The position numbers and the translations under genes were made by a program. This document shows positions 53,069 through 62,586 of a DNA stretch of 64,000 nt, piece after piece (the stretch's first letter is position 1; each line of letters opens with the position of its first letter). The notes under the pieces are model-generated. The model had not been told where the DNA came from. It did no database searches and saw only the letters and a program-made list of their open reading frames with translations. The stretch spans positions 23,017 through 87,016 of the forward strand of contig JAAVZU010000027.1 in assembly GCA_022791815.1 (NCBI GenBank), written 5' to 3'. The stretch is from Lachnospiraceae bacterium. Its GTDB lineage: Bacteria > Bacillota > Clostridia > Lachnospirales > Lachnospiraceae.

Positions 53069-53671
53069 CTATTTCACAACTATATGGTATCCTTCCTCCA
53101 TTTGTTCCATCCACGGCTCTAATAAAGCAGTAATTGCTGACTCTGCATTACTCCTTGCCAGTTCCAATAAAGTCTTATCTTTTGCTGTTTTCTTTTTAAG
53201 ATCTTCACTGCACAACCAAAATGCATTTTTATAATTTTCTCCCTTAGAATCACTTTGAGATTTCTTATGAATAAATTCCAGCGACCCCTCATCTACTATC
53301 GTATCTAAAATTTCAACTTTTGGTAATTTTACCTTGATTTCCTTATTCTCTTCTCCAATATCAATATCTATCTTAGAAAAGTCTATTCCAGCTTTCACTG
53401 TTCCCTCATAAGAAACATAATACGCAATATCTCCATATTCTGTTCCATTCCCAGCCACATCCACTTTTTCATATCCTGGAACAATCCCATTATAAGTATA
53501 AGTAATGGTAGAAAGCTCGTTAATTTCTAATACCTCCATTAGAGTTGTTTTGGTAAGTACACTTTGATCTTTTTTTGTCCTTCCACCATGTGTCATTGCT
53601 AAATAAACTCCTGTTATAATAGAAAATGCAATTACTGCCAATATAACAAAATTTATTATCTTTTGCTTCAT
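53069..53671 (-). CDS. DUF4230-like membrane-anchored protein
   Basis: This 200-residue protein has an N-terminal membrane anchor (FVILAVIAFSIITGVYLAM) without a lipobox, then LMEVLEINELSTITYTYNG, YVSYEGTVKAGIDFSKID and IKVKLPKVEILDT. This is the same fold pattern as the lipoprotein that follows. The ending is ESAITALLEPWMEQ. Function unknown; the pair and the nuclease gene likely form one envelope-related operon. Confidence 0.75.
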   Translation of the reverse strand: MKQKIINFVILAVIAFSIITGVYLAMTHGGRTKKDQSVLTKTTLMEVLEINELSTITYTYNGIVPGYEKVDVAGNGTEYGDIAYYVSYEGTVKAGIDFSKIDIDIGEENKEIKVKLPKVEILDTIVDEGSLEFIHKKSQSDSKGENYKNAFWLCSEDLKKKTAKDKTLLELARSNAESAITALLEPWMEQMEEGYHIVVK

Positions 53672-53719
53672 CTCATTCCTCCTCCACTAATTAAATGCAA
53701 AATATTAGCATAACTTGTA

Positions 53720-55346
53720 TTACCCAATCAGCACTTTCTTTCCCTGAAAGGCAAAACCATACTTCCTGATTTTCTCTTTTGGTATTCCCTTTGACACCAA
53801 ATCTGTTGCATATTGTTTTTCCTCAATCTGTTCCAGTGCCACAGATACTGTATCAGCAAGGTCTTTCTCGTCTTCCTCATCATGAACCTTAAACTCTAAA
53901 ATAATACCATCATCTTCCCTGTTCTTCGGTTCTAAAACCACATCATACCTCCCAAAACCGCTTTCCCGATTGGATAAAATGTTATAGCGGTCTTGTAAGT
54001 CTACCATCAAGCCAAGTACAAGACCATGGTAAAACCGTTCTGGTTCTGTATATTCATAGCTTTTACATTCCCTTGCAATAAAGCTTTAATAAAATCATTA
54101 TAATCAGGTGTATATTTTGAAAACCAGCTCTTAATCATATTTTGGAACATAAACAATACCTCACAGTTTGTTTAAGCCAGTTCATAAAAAAAAAACCTCT
54201 TATATCATCTAAGGCATAATTTTTCACTTTTAAATAACCACTGGCAAGAAGGAGGCTCCAGATTGCGGTCTGATCTATATCAAGCTGGTTAAAAACAATC
54301 TGTTCATCAATTTCTACTGCCAAGGATTTCCCTTCTATTAAATCTTCCATGGATTTTTTGATATCCGCATTTCCTTCTCTGATTAGTTTCCCCACTAAGC
54401 TGTTAGAACTGGTATTCGCCCAGTAAAGTCCAAGTCTTTTGCTATCTAAGAAATTAATAATTGACCATGGGTTATATATGTCAGAAATATTTCCAAAAGT
54501 AAAACCATCATACCAGAGTTTTACTTTCTCCTTTTGATCAGACAGACCAAACTCATCCATAGCACAAAAAACTTCTTTCTCTGTAAAACCAAATGAATCA
54601 GCATATTCATTAGAAGTAGTAGTTACTACTTTTAAGTTATTCAAATCAGAGAATACAGACTCCTTGCTTACTCTTGTAATTCCTGTCATAATAGCACGTT
54701 CCAGATAAGGATTGGTCTTAAAGGTTGCATGAAAGAGACTTCTGATAAATGCAACAAATTCCTCCCAATAACCATGTACATAAGCTTCCTGCATAGGTGT
54801 ATCATATTCATCTAGCAAAATAATAACTTTCTTCCCATAATGTCGGCAAAGGAAGTCTGAAAGTTTATGAATTGCCATAGTTGCTATAGTCTCTGGCATT
54901 TGATATTGATATCTGATTACATCCTTTATATAATCCTTCTCTACCTCATCCAATTGATTACTGTCAAGGAGAGTACGATATTTACTATACAAATCAGAAA
55001 TCAACTGCCCAATTCGTTCTTTTGTACCTTGATAACTCATTTCTTTGATATTAGCAAAAGATAGACTAATCACTGGATAAGTTCCCTGCAGTTTCTGATA
55101 TTCCTCGTGTTCCCAAATAAAAAGTCCCTTAAACAAATCCCCTCGCCCTTTATAATGGTTGGAAAAGAACTGCTCCAACATGCTAATGGTTAATGTTTTT
55201 CCAAAACGTCTTGGACGGGCAATTAAAGTAACACTATCTCCTCTCTCCCACCATTCTTTTATTAAACTTGTTTTGTCAATATAAAAATAATTGTTCTTCT
55301 GTATACTTTCAAAATCTTGATTTCCTATTGAAACGGTTCTTGCCAT
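53720..55346 (-). pseudogene. Decayed AAA-ATPase / PD-(D/E)XK protein
   Basis: The 5' part (ATG 55346, to about 54205) codes for an intact AAA part with RPRRFGKTLTISMLEQFF, LDEYDTPMQEAY and ITGITRVSKESVFSDLNNL. The frame then breaks at a run of ten T (minus strand, about 54184-54195). Downstream pieces in other frames read YELA, a TAA stop, then WFSKYTPDYNDFIKALL, and after another shift ERFYHGLVLGLMVDLQDRY up to 53720, which includes the nuclease part with GRYDVVLEP and IILEFKV. At least three lesions separate the parts, so it is not functional. Intact relatives are large families of unknown function, abundant in gut anaerobes. Confidence 0.88.
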
Positions 55347-55560
55347 AATGCCTGCCCCCTTTTTATGCATTTCATAACAGATACCTCTTGAATCATAATT
55401 TCTCTATTCTATTATACCCACATTTTTTCAAACCGTCTACTGCCTTTCTCTTCCCATATCAGATGATATTTTGATATATTACAAATAAATAAAAAACCGT
55501 TCTATTTTTCTATTGCATTTTCTTAAAGTATGTTATAAAATATGAATATAGATTTCAAAG

Positions 55561-55599
55561 GAGAGATTTGTCAAGGACATATCTCTCTTTTTTATTTTT
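55561..55599 (+). terminator. Terminator-like hairpin between diverging genes
   Basis: GAGAGAT and ATCTCTC (loop of 13) are followed by TTTTTTATTTTT on the plus strand. No gene on the plus strand is seen before it, so it may end a short transcript or serve as an attenuator ahead of the AbrB-like gene. Confidence 0.6.
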
Positions 55600-55611
55600 A
55601 AGCTAAAAACT

Positions 55612-55675
55612 TTGTAACATTCATCCATATATGGAATAATTTGCAACCGTTTAGTCCCTAGGCTGAACTGTTACA
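55612..55675. repeat. Dispersed inverted repeat, family 1 (degenerate)
   Basis: TTTGTAACATTCATCCATAT opens and AGGCTGAACTGTTACATAA closes this block; the ends are the family arms GTAACA.TC and CTGAACTGTTAC. It lies ahead of the AbrB-like gene. Confidence 0.5.
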
Positions 55676-55721
55676 TAATTTCCAAATGGATGTGCATATG
55701 ATAAAAGGAGCTGTGATATTT

Positions 55722-55997
55722 ATGAAAAAAAAAGGTGTCATACGACGTATTGATCATTTAGGCAGAGTCGTTATCCCAAAAGATTTTCGGTACTCTAATT
55801 TTATAAATGATGGTGATCCTGTTGAAATTTTTTGCAATGATGACGGTGAAATTGTTATCCGGAAATATGATCCTCACCATGATTTAGCTGCACACATTCA
55901 ATATTTGGCAGATCAGGTAGAAATTCATAAATTTGATTTAGAGAAAAACAAAAAAGTCTTAAGCCTGTTTCAACAACTTATTGAAGTTTTAAAGTAA
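55722..55997 (+). CDS. AbrB/SpoVT-type transcriptional regulator
   Basis: From ATG 55722 the protein has 91 residues. The N-terminal swapped-hairpin DNA-binding domain is clear: KGVIRRIDHLGRVVIPKDFR and DPVEIFCNDDGEIVIRKY. A C-terminal helix (AAHIQYLADQVEIHKFDLEKNKKVLSLF, in part) probably adds dimer contacts. The family controls transition-state and sporulation genes. AAAGGAG lies 12 bp upstream of the chosen ATG; an upstream ATG at 55698 is less typical in its protein sequence. Confidence 0.9.
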   Translation: MKKKGVIRRIDHLGRVVIPKDFRYSNFINDGDPVEIFCNDDGEIVIRKYDPHHDLAAHIQYLADQVEIHKFDLEKNKKVLSLFQQLIEVLK

Positions 55998-56115
55998 CCA
56001 TTCAAGGAGAAACACGCATTTACTGCGTGTTTCATAAGAAAAAATAAAATCATAAAGATTCTTTTCCACGGTTGTTTCTATCCTAGTATAAAAACAACCT
56101 GCTTCCTTTTTTGTT

Positions 56116-56190
56116 AAGTAACAATTCTAGTCTTTTCTACGCTCTTTCACCGCGAGGTGTGCAGACCTACCTGAACAGTTGTTAATACAG
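56116..56190. repeat. Dispersed inverted repeat, family 1
   Basis: GTAACAATTCTAG and CTGAACAGTTGTTA are the ends. Inside is TCACCGCGAGGTGTGCAGAC, whose GTGTGCAGACCTACCT part also closes the unit at 38717-38850. It lies between the AbrB-like gene and the EamA transporter. Confidence 0.55.
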
Positions 56191-56326
56191 TTTTTACACA
56201 TTTTCCCTTGTTCAATTTGTCGAAATATGATATGCTATAGTGGAGTTTTTTTCTGCCAGATTATATATAATCCGGCTAAAATTGGCTATACTTTTAAAAA
56301 CTCAAGAAGTATTTGGAGGCGTTGTT

Positions 56327-57196
56327 TTGAAAGAAAAAAATAAAGGTATTCTGTTTATCTTATTGGCTGGTTTCTTTTTTGCCAGTATGACCATTTGTTC
56401 AAGATTATCGGGAGATTTGCCAACTATGCAAAAAGCTTTCTTCCGTAACTTATTTGCTGCAATGATTGCAGGTTTTCTTCTCCTTCGCAATAAAAAAGAT
56501 TTTCGTTACCAGTGGAAATATATACCAACACTGCTGGTTCGATCTATATGCGGAACAATTGGTATTTTATGTAATTTCTATGCCATAGATAAACTGGTTG
56601 TATCAGATGCCAATATTCTTAACAAAATCTCTCCCTTTGCTGCACTTATTTTTTCATTCTTTTTTCTAAAAGAAAAAATGAAGCCCATTCAGCTTTTTAC
56701 GTTACTAGGAGCATTTATTGGAGCCATTTTGGTTATTCAGCCCAGCTTTACAGATTTTTCCTTTATTCCTGGTATGATTGGCTTATTTGGGGGAATTATG
56801 GCTGGTGCTGCATATACTGCAGTCCGGTATCTTGGATTAAAAGGTCTGGAAAGTATGAAAATTGTATTTTTCTTTTCCCTTTTTTCCTGCCTTTCCATTT
56901 TACCATTTGTAATAACTGGTTACCAGTCCATGAGTAACTCCCAATTTATTTATCTAATTTTATGCGGAATGTTTGCAGCAGGAGGACAGATATGTATTAC
57001 AAAAGCATATACTTATGCACCTGCCAAGGAAATTTCCATCTATGATTATTTCCAGATTGCAGTATCTGCAGTACTTGGCTTTTTTATTTTTGATCAAATT
57101 CCAAATCCACTAGGATTACTGGGTTATGCAGTAATCTTTACAATGTCTTTTATAAATTGGTGGAATACAAATCACGCAACTAATATACCGCACTAA
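56327..57196 (+). CDS. EamA/DMT-family transporter
   Basis: The protein starts at TTG 56327, because GGAGG lies 7 bp upstream; upstream codons to 56240 have no such site. The 289 residues contain about ten hydrophobic segments in two repeated halves, each an EamA domain: first with FFASMTICSRLSG and second with GLFGGIMAGAAYTAVRYLG. The loop FLKEKMKPIQLFTLLGAFIG is typical. Members export metabolites such as amino acids; the substrate is unknown. Confidence 0.88.
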   Translation: MKEKNKGILFILLAGFFFASMTICSRLSGDLPTMQKAFFRNLFAAMIAGFLLLRNKKDFRYQWKYIPTLLVRSICGTIGILCNFYAIDKLVVSDANILNKISPFAALIFSFFFLKEKMKPIQLFTLLGAFIGAILVIQPSFTDFSFIPGMIGLFGGIMAGAAYTAVRYLGLKGLESMKIVFFFSLFSCLSILPFVITGYQSMSNSQFIYLILCGMFAAGGQICITKAYTYAPAKEISIYDYFQIAVSAVLGFFIFDQIPNPLGLLGYAVIFTMSFINWWNTNHATNIPH

Positions 57197-57246
57197 CTAA
57201 GGACACCTTTGTGTTCTTTAATATATAGTTTATGGAGGGTAAATTT

Positions 57247-58887
57247 ATGAAATGGTACGAAAACGCAATATTTTATCACATCTATCCTTTGGGATTATGT
57301 GGATGTCCAAAACAAAATGATGGTGTTACAAGTGAAAATCATTTTGATGAACTGAACGCATGGAGCAAACATGTAAAAAAAATTGGCTGTAATGCTATTT
57401 ATATTGGTCCATTATTTGAATCGGTTGGTCATGGCTATGAAACTACAGACTACAAAATGGTTGACCGCCGGTTAGGAACAAATGATGACTTTCGTCAATT
57501 TGTAACAAATTGCCATAATATGGGAATACGGGTAATTGTGGATGGTGTATTCAATCATGTAGGAAGAAATTTCTTTGCATTTCAGGATTTACGGGTAAAC
57601 CGGGAAAATTCCAGATATCGTGACTGGTTCTGCAATGTGAATTTCTATAATAATAATGAATATAATGACGGATTTAGCTATGATAACTGGGGTGGATATA
57701 ATTTACTTGTAAAGTTAAACCAGAGAAATCCAGAAGTAAAAGAGCATATTTTTGATGCTATCCGTTTTTGGGTAAAGGAATTTGATATTGATGGAATCCG
57801 TCTGGATGCAGCAGATGTATTAGATCATGGTTTTATGCAGGATATCCGTAACCTTACAAATACTTTAAAGGAAGATTTCTGGTTAATGGGAGAAGTTATA
57901 CATGGAAATTATTCCCAGTGGGCAAATAATGAAAAGCTACATTCTGTAACAAATTATGAGTTACACAAAGCATTATATTCTGGCCATAACGACCACAATT
58001 TCTTTGAAATTGCCCATAGTATCCAGCGTTCTTTGGATATCAACCATGATACGAAACTCTATACCTTTGTAGATAATCATGATGTAGAACGTATTGCTAC
58101 AAAATTAAACAATAAAGCACACTTATTACCTTTGCATGTACTTTTTTATGGTCTCCCAGGTATTCCTTCTATTTATTATGGTTCGGAGTTTGGGATTGAA
58201 GGAAAAAAAGAAAAGAATGGTTCAGATGATGCAATTCGCCCTGCCCTATCTCTTTCTGACTATGCTAATGCATACGAAACGAACACTCTTACAAATTTAA
58301 TTTGTAAGCTAGGACGGATACATCAGCAATTCCAAGAATTAACAATGGGACGTTATCAACAATTACACTTAACAAACCGCCAATTTGCTTACGGCCGTAT
58401 TTTAGATAAGAGTGCGGTTATTGTGGCATCCAACAATGATGATGCTCCTTCCGAATTATGGATTCGTATGCCAATTCAGGCAAATAAAGCAGTAGACTTG
58501 CTAAAGGCAGATTACAAAGAGCCTTCTGAGGAAGAATTACAAAAGCAAAAGGATGCTGCGGAAACTTCCATTCGTGAAAAAAGCCAAGCTGCAATGAAAA
58601 ATGTACTTACATTAACAGAAAAGCTTTCCAAGGAAGTAAAAGCAATAGACAATTCTCTCTCTAACAAGGAAGAATTGGATGTAATCCAAACCTCAGCAAA
58701 AACAGCTTATGATACTTTACAATCTACAAATGAAGCATTCCAGGCTCTCCTCCATGCTCAGGATATTCAGATTTCTACTCCTAAGGCAAGTTTCCAAGGA
58801 GACTGTCAGGTTCGTATGGAAGGTGACCAGCTTGTTGTAAAACTAGATGCCAATCAAGCAACCATGATTCGTATTTTTACAGAATAG
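57247..58887 (+). CDS. GH13 alpha-amylase family enzyme with helical insert
   Basis: From ATG 57247 (GGAGGG upstream) the protein has 546 residues. The GH13 barrel shows VIVDGVFNHVG (region I), DGIRLDAADVL with the nucleophile Asp, LMGEVIHGN with the acid/base Glu and FVDNHDVERI with the third Asp. About residues 415-505 are a charged helical segment (EEELQKQKDAAETSI, VLTLTEKLSKEVKAID) placed in the C-terminal beta domain, which resumes at VRMEGDQLVVKLDA. There is no signal peptide, so it acts in the cytoplasm on small alpha-glucans. It is close to neopullulanase/maltogenic types. Confidence 0.9.
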   Translation: MKWYENAIFYHIYPLGLCGCPKQNDGVTSENHFDELNAWSKHVKKIGCNAIYIGPLFESVGHGYETTDYKMVDRRLGTNDDFRQFVTNCHNMGIRVIVDGVFNHVGRNFFAFQDLRVNRENSRYRDWFCNVNFYNNNEYNDGFSYDNWGGYNLLVKLNQRNPEVKEHIFDAIRFWVKEFDIDGIRLDAADVLDHGFMQDIRNLTNTLKEDFWLMGEVIHGNYSQWANNEKLHSVTNYELHKALYSGHNDHNFFEIAHSIQRSLDINHDTKLYTFVDNHDVERIATKLNNKAHLLPLHVLFYGLPGIPSIYYGSEFGIEGKKEKNGSDDAIRPALSLSDYANAYETNTLTNLICKLGRIHQQFQELTMGRYQQLHLTNRQFAYGRILDKSAVIVASNNDDAPSELWIRMPIQANKAVDLLKADYKEPSEEELQKQKDAAETSIREKSQAAMKNVLTLTEKLSKEVKAIDNSLSNKEELDVIQTSAKTAYDTLQSTNEAFQALLHAQDIQISTPKASFQGDCQVRMEGDQLVVKLDANQATMIRIFTE

Positions 58888-59034
58888 TCTCTGTGATATG
58901 TAACCAAGTAATAGTTTAGACATGTCATTTATACTTTTGCATGTCCAAGTTGTACTAACAGGAAATGAATTTCTTATTTCATTTCCTGTTTTTTATCTTT
59001 TTTATTGCAATATACATAAGCAACTCCACATCAC

Positions 59035-59072
59035 TCTGTCTCCCTCACAATTGAGAAGGATTGCACATAAGA
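59035..59072. repeat. Dispersed palindromic repeat, family 3 (copy 4)
   Basis: CTGTCTCCCTCACAATTGAG then AAGGATTGCACATAAGAA. It shares the palindrome and the GGATTGCA tail with the copy in the ribD leader. It lies between the converging GH13 and thiamine pyrophosphokinase genes. Confidence 0.5.
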
Positions 59073-59095
59073 ACATGGCAAACACATATTTCCGA

Positions 59096-59740
59096 TTATT
59101 GTTTAAAAGTAAATTTTCCCAAATTTCTGTTCTCAATACTAATCAACAGCTTTCCATCTTTTACGGAAATAAAACTCCTTTTACCAACAAATTCATTACT
59201 TACACCTAATGGATAATTATTTGTCAGGGTTGCATCCTCCAACTCATATTTTAACCCTTTCTCCCAGACACCAGTACTTTTATCACTAAAAGATAACACA
59301 GATACATATCCTTCACATTCTTCCAAAAAAGATACCCTTTCATTTGCAAGCAGAAAAGTCACTTCCTCTCTATCAAATAGAAAACATCGAAGATAAGGAT
59401 TATGTGCCAATAACTGTATATTTGCAATGGTATGGGAAATCCGTTTTCCACCAGTTCCTCCATAGATATAAAATATGGTATATCCAAGCTTTGCTCCATA
59501 ATTTACAGAATAAAGCATGTCTGTATCGTCTTTCTCTGGTTTTAATTGTATTACATTTTGCTCTGTTACTACAGATTGCACCGAATCAAAATCTCCAATT
59601 ATCACATCTGGCTTAATGCCTTGTGACCGCAAGGTATCATAACCTCCATCTACTGCGATTACATAGTCCTTATCTGTTGGCAAAAGAATTGGCTGGTAAC
59701 AGTCTCCTGCACCAACCACATAACATATTCCTGTTTTCAA
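59096..59740 (-). CDS. thiN: Thiamine pyrophosphokinase
   Basis: The enzyme makes thiamine diphosphate from thiamine and ATP. The start is probably TTG 59740 (214 residues, normal length), with GGAAAGG upstream; the open frame beyond it overlaps the ATPase gene and has no family match. Motifs: VIAVDGGYDTLRSQGIKPDVIIGDFDSV (in part AVDGGYDTL and IIGDFDSV), PEKDDTDMLYSV and GGTGGKRISHTIANIQLL (in part GGTGGKRISHTIAN). It directly follows the DUF815 gene with no gap. Confidence 0.92.
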   Translation of the reverse strand: MKTGICYVVGAGDCYQPILLPTDKDYVIAVDGGYDTLRSQGIKPDVIIGDFDSVQSVVTEQNVIQLKPEKDDTDMLYSVNYGAKLGYTIFYIYGGTGGKRISHTIANIQLLAHNPYLRCFLFDREEVTFLLANERVSFLEECEGYVSVLSFSDKSTGVWEKGLKYELEDATLTNNYPLGVSNEFVGKRSFISVKDGKLLISIENRNLGKFTFKQ

Positions 59741-59742
59741 AA

Positions 59743-61050
59743 TTATTTCTTTTCCTTTCCAGCTAAATAATGGATGAATTGCTGTGCTGTTCTTCCTGAA
59801 AGTCCTCCATGGGACATTTCCCACTTATTTGCTTCCATGCAAAGTTCTTCCTCTGTAAGAGTGATATTGTTAAATCTTTTTGCAAGCTGACATACAATAT
59901 CAAAATATTCTTTCTGGGTTGGTTTGCCATAGTAAATTGACACACCAAAACGGTTTACTAAAGATAGCTTCTCCTGCATGGTATCGGAACGATGCAATCC
60001 ATCATCTGACATATCTGAACGATCATTCCATGTTTCCCGAATCAAGTGTCTGCGATTGGAAGTGGCATAAATCAAAACATCATCTGGCTTTGTCTCTAAT
60101 CCGCCTTCAATTACTGCTTTTAAATACTTGTATTCTATCTCAAACTCTTCAAAAGACAAATCATCCATATAAATAATAAAACGATAATTTCTGTTTTTTA
60201 TTTGTGAGATCACAGAAGACAAATCCTGAAACTGGTGTTTATATATCTCAATCACACGGAGTCCCTGATTATAATAGGCATTTAAAATTGCTTTGATACT
60301 CGTAGACTTACCAGTTCCACTATCTCCATACAATAAACAGTTATTTGCTTTACGTCCAGCCACAAAAGCTTCTGTATTCTCTATTAATTTTTGTTTCTGA
60401 ATTTCATAACCAATCAAATCATCTAAAGATACTTCTTCTGTATTTGTAATTGGACAAAGTTCTATTTCCTGATTCCTATGTTCTATACGAAAGGCTTTAT
60501 TCAATCCAAACTTTCCTACTCCATACTCCCGATAGAAATTTGTAACTGCCCGAAAAACCTCTTCTTCATCATTTGCTGCCTCAATTTGTTTACTGAGACT
60601 ACGCACCTTATCACTTACATTTTTGTTATATCTTCTCTCTGTCTTCTTTACTGCCTTATAATTCAAAATTACTTGAAAACAATTGATATCAAGTGTTTCT
60701 TCTATCTTACTAAAATCATAATCAAATAAATTTTTAAAAATACGACAGTCATTCTTTGCAAATTGATTCACTGTTCCTTCTGTTGCTCCAACTTTCTCAC
60801 AAGTTATGCTAAAAGGATTCTCATTTGCAGCCAGTAAATATGCCAGATAATTATGCCATAAATTTTCATCAAAACCATACCAAGTTGCTACATCCAATAA
60901 CTTATGTATCTCCTGATAAATCCTGGCAACCAAATCCTCTTTGTCATATACATCACTTTCAAAATCCCTGCAAATTTCTGCTAAGGACAGCAAAATACTG
61001 TCCTTAGGAAGTTTACGGTAAATAACAAGTTTTGCTATCTCTTTATACAT
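59743..61050 (-). CDS. DUF815-type AAA ATPase
   Basis: This 435-residue protein has an N-terminal helical part (about 1-190) and an AAA domain with [20 protein letters not shown], Walker [17 protein letters not shown] and Walker [13 protein letters not shown], then sensor-like [13 protein letters not shown]. This matches DUF815 proteins common in Firmicutes, whose function is not established. Its stop touches the start of thiN, so they are co-translated. Confidence 0.9.
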   Translation of the reverse strand: MYKEIAKLVIYRKLPKDSILLSLAEICRDFESDVYDKEDLVARIYQEIHKLLDVATWYGFDENLWHNYLAYLLAANENPFSITCEKVGATEGTVNQFAKNDCRIFKNLFDYDFSKIEETLDINCFQVILNYKAVKKTERRYNKNVSDKVRSLSKQIEAANDEEEVFRAVTNFYREYGVGKFGLNKAFRIEHRNQEIELCPITNTEEVSLDDLIGYEIQKQKLIENTEAFVAGRKANNCLLYGDSGTGKSTSIKAILNAYYNQGLRVIEIYKHQFQDLSSVISQIKNRNYRFIIYMDDLSFEEFEIEYKYLKAVIEGGLETKPDDVLIYATSNRRHLIRETWNDRSDMSDDGLHRSDTMQEKLSLVNRFGVSIYYGKPTQKEYFDIVCQLAKRFNNITLTEEELCMEANKWEMSHGGLSGRTAQQFIHYLAGKEKK

Positions 61051-61074
61051 CTTACCACCTTACATGTTACTACA

Positions 61075-61143
61075 TAGTAACAGTCCAGCCATGTCATTCA
61101 TATATAGCATTAAGCATATAAAAGTAGTGGTTGAACTGTAACA
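61075..61143. repeat. Dispersed inverted repeat, family 1
   Basis: TAGTAACAGTCCAGCC and GGTTGAACTGTAACACTA are the inverted ends of a unit of about 67 bp, which sits between the ATPase gene and the Hpt gene. Confidence 0.65.
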
Positions 61144-61503
61144 CTACAAGTTCTTGTTAATAATATCAACAGTTTCATCATAAAATTGTATTAGTTCCTT
61201 GTTCCAACCTTCAATTTTTTTATAATCGCATTCTCCGCGGATCTCATCCACAATAAGTTGTGTTATATCTGCAATCTTTGTAAGCCCGAGATTACTTGCC
61301 ACACCTTTTAGTGTGTGTACACTCTGTTCTGCATCCCTATAATTCTGCACTTTAATCTCTTCCAGATAATTTGCATAATTCTCATCTCCAGGAAACTTCT
61401 TTACAAGTTTTACACAAATTGCTTCATTTCCTGCAAACCGCTTTAGCAATCCTGGTATCTTATTCCCTGCTTCCTCTAATTGTACTAACATTGGTTCTGT
61501 CAT
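61144..61503 (-). CDS. Histidine phosphotransfer (Hpt) domain protein
   Basis: From ATG 61503 (GGGAGGAAA upstream) the protein has 119 residues, a single Hpt four-helix bundle with the phosphorylated His in EQSVHTLKGVASNLGL. It would carry phosphate between a hybrid kinase and a response regulator; candidates in this window are the kinase at 16599 and the receiver proteins. A longer frame upstream overlaps the CorA gene and has no family match. Confidence 0.9.
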   Translation of the reverse strand: MTEPMLVQLEEAGNKIPGLLKRFAGNEAICVKLVKKFPGDENYANYLEEIKVQNYRDAEQSVHTLKGVASNLGLTKIADITQLIVDEIRGECDYKKIEGWNKELIQFYDETVDIINKNL

Positions 61504-61574
61504 GTCTTTTTCCTCCCTAAAAATATCTTTTGAAACAAATTCAAATACTATGATTCTCCTTTGATTTCTTCTTA

Positions 61575-62510
61575 CTAAAATAAATCCTTTTTCCTTAGTA
61601 TTAATACTACTATGGCACATAATAACGCTGTCAATCCACAGATAATCTCAAATCCATAGGGACTATCGGCAAGAGGCAGGCTGCTTGTATTCATTCCCCA
61701 CAATCCCGATGTGATTGTAGGAATAGATAAAATAATGGTTACAGATGTCAACACCTTCATCACATTATTTAATGAGTTATCAATCACTGAAGAAAATAAT
61801 TCTCTAGTACCATTTAAAATATCTCTATAAATATTTGCCATCTCAATAGCCTGCTTATTTTCTATAATAACATCATTTAACAATTCTTTATCTTCTGGAT
61901 ACTGCTTAATTCTTTCATATCTTGTAAGTTTATCTAGTACAACACCATTAACACGAAGTGATGTAGCAAAATACACAAGATCTGATTCTAACTCATGTAA
62001 TTCAATTAAATCTCCTTTTGTTGTTCCTTGTGTTAAATGAGATTCCATCTCTTCTCTTTTTTTATCAATCTTCCGAAGATAATGTAAATATGCTGATGTA
62101 TTACTATATAAAATCTGGTATACAAATCTGGTCTTCATAAAAGTGTGAAATTCCCTTACTTTCTCATTAATAAACGGCCGAAGAACTACCGTGTCTTCCA
62201 GACATACCGTTAATATCATCTTATCCATAAGAATAATAGCCAATGGAATTGTGGTATATGCTTTATTTCCATTTCTAATTTCTTTTGCGGGTACATCAAC
62301 TAAAATTAAAACATAATTATCTGTAATCTCTATACGGGAAGCTTCTTCTTCATCCAGTGAAGCACGAAGGTCATCTGCATCAATGTTACAATGCCCTGCC
62401 ACCTCCATAATTTCCTCCAAAGATGGATCCGTCAGGCATATCCAGGAATTCTCTTCTATACTATTTAAAGTATGTAAACTTCCTTCCATGCTTTTGAAAA
62501 TACGCAGCAT
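61575..62510 (-). CDS. CorA-like divalent metal ion transporter
   Basis: From ATG 62510 (AAAGGAG upstream; a GTG at 62519 is possible) the protein has 311 residues. A soluble N-terminal domain of alpha/beta type leads into a long helix and two C-terminal membrane helices. Between them is the GMN motif in SGLWGMNTSSLPL, the ion-selecting signature of CorA. The outer loop after GMN reads ADSPYGFE, not the YGMNF...MPE form of classical CorA, as in Firmicute members. It likely transports Mg or Co. Confidence 0.92.
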   Translation of the reverse strand: MLRIFKSMEGSLHTLNSIEENSWICLTDPSLEEIMEVAGHCNIDADDLRASLDEEEASRIEITDNYVLILVDVPAKEIRNGNKAYTTIPLAIILMDKMILTVCLEDTVVLRPFINEKVREFHTFMKTRFVYQILYSNTSAYLHYLRKIDKKREEMESHLTQGTTKGDLIELHELESDLVYFATSLRVNGVVLDKLTRYERIKQYPEDKELLNDVIIENKQAIEMANIYRDILNGTRELFSSVIDNSLNNVMKVLTSVTIILSIPTITSGLWGMNTSSLPLADSPYGFEIICGLTALLCAIVVLILRKKDLF

Positions 62511-62557
62511 TCCTGTCACGCTCCTTTCCCATTTATAAAGTTTCTAATAAGATTTTA

Positions 62558-62586
62558 CATAACTGTTCATGATTATGAACAGTTAC
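62558..62586. repeat. Dispersed inverted repeat, family 1 (short form)
   Basis: ATAACTGTTCATGATTATGA then ACAGTTAC, a near-perfect palindrome with arms ATAACTGTTCAT/ATGAACAGTTAC. It matches the unit between ribD and ribE. It overlaps the end of the exported protein gene by a few bases. Confidence 0.7.
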
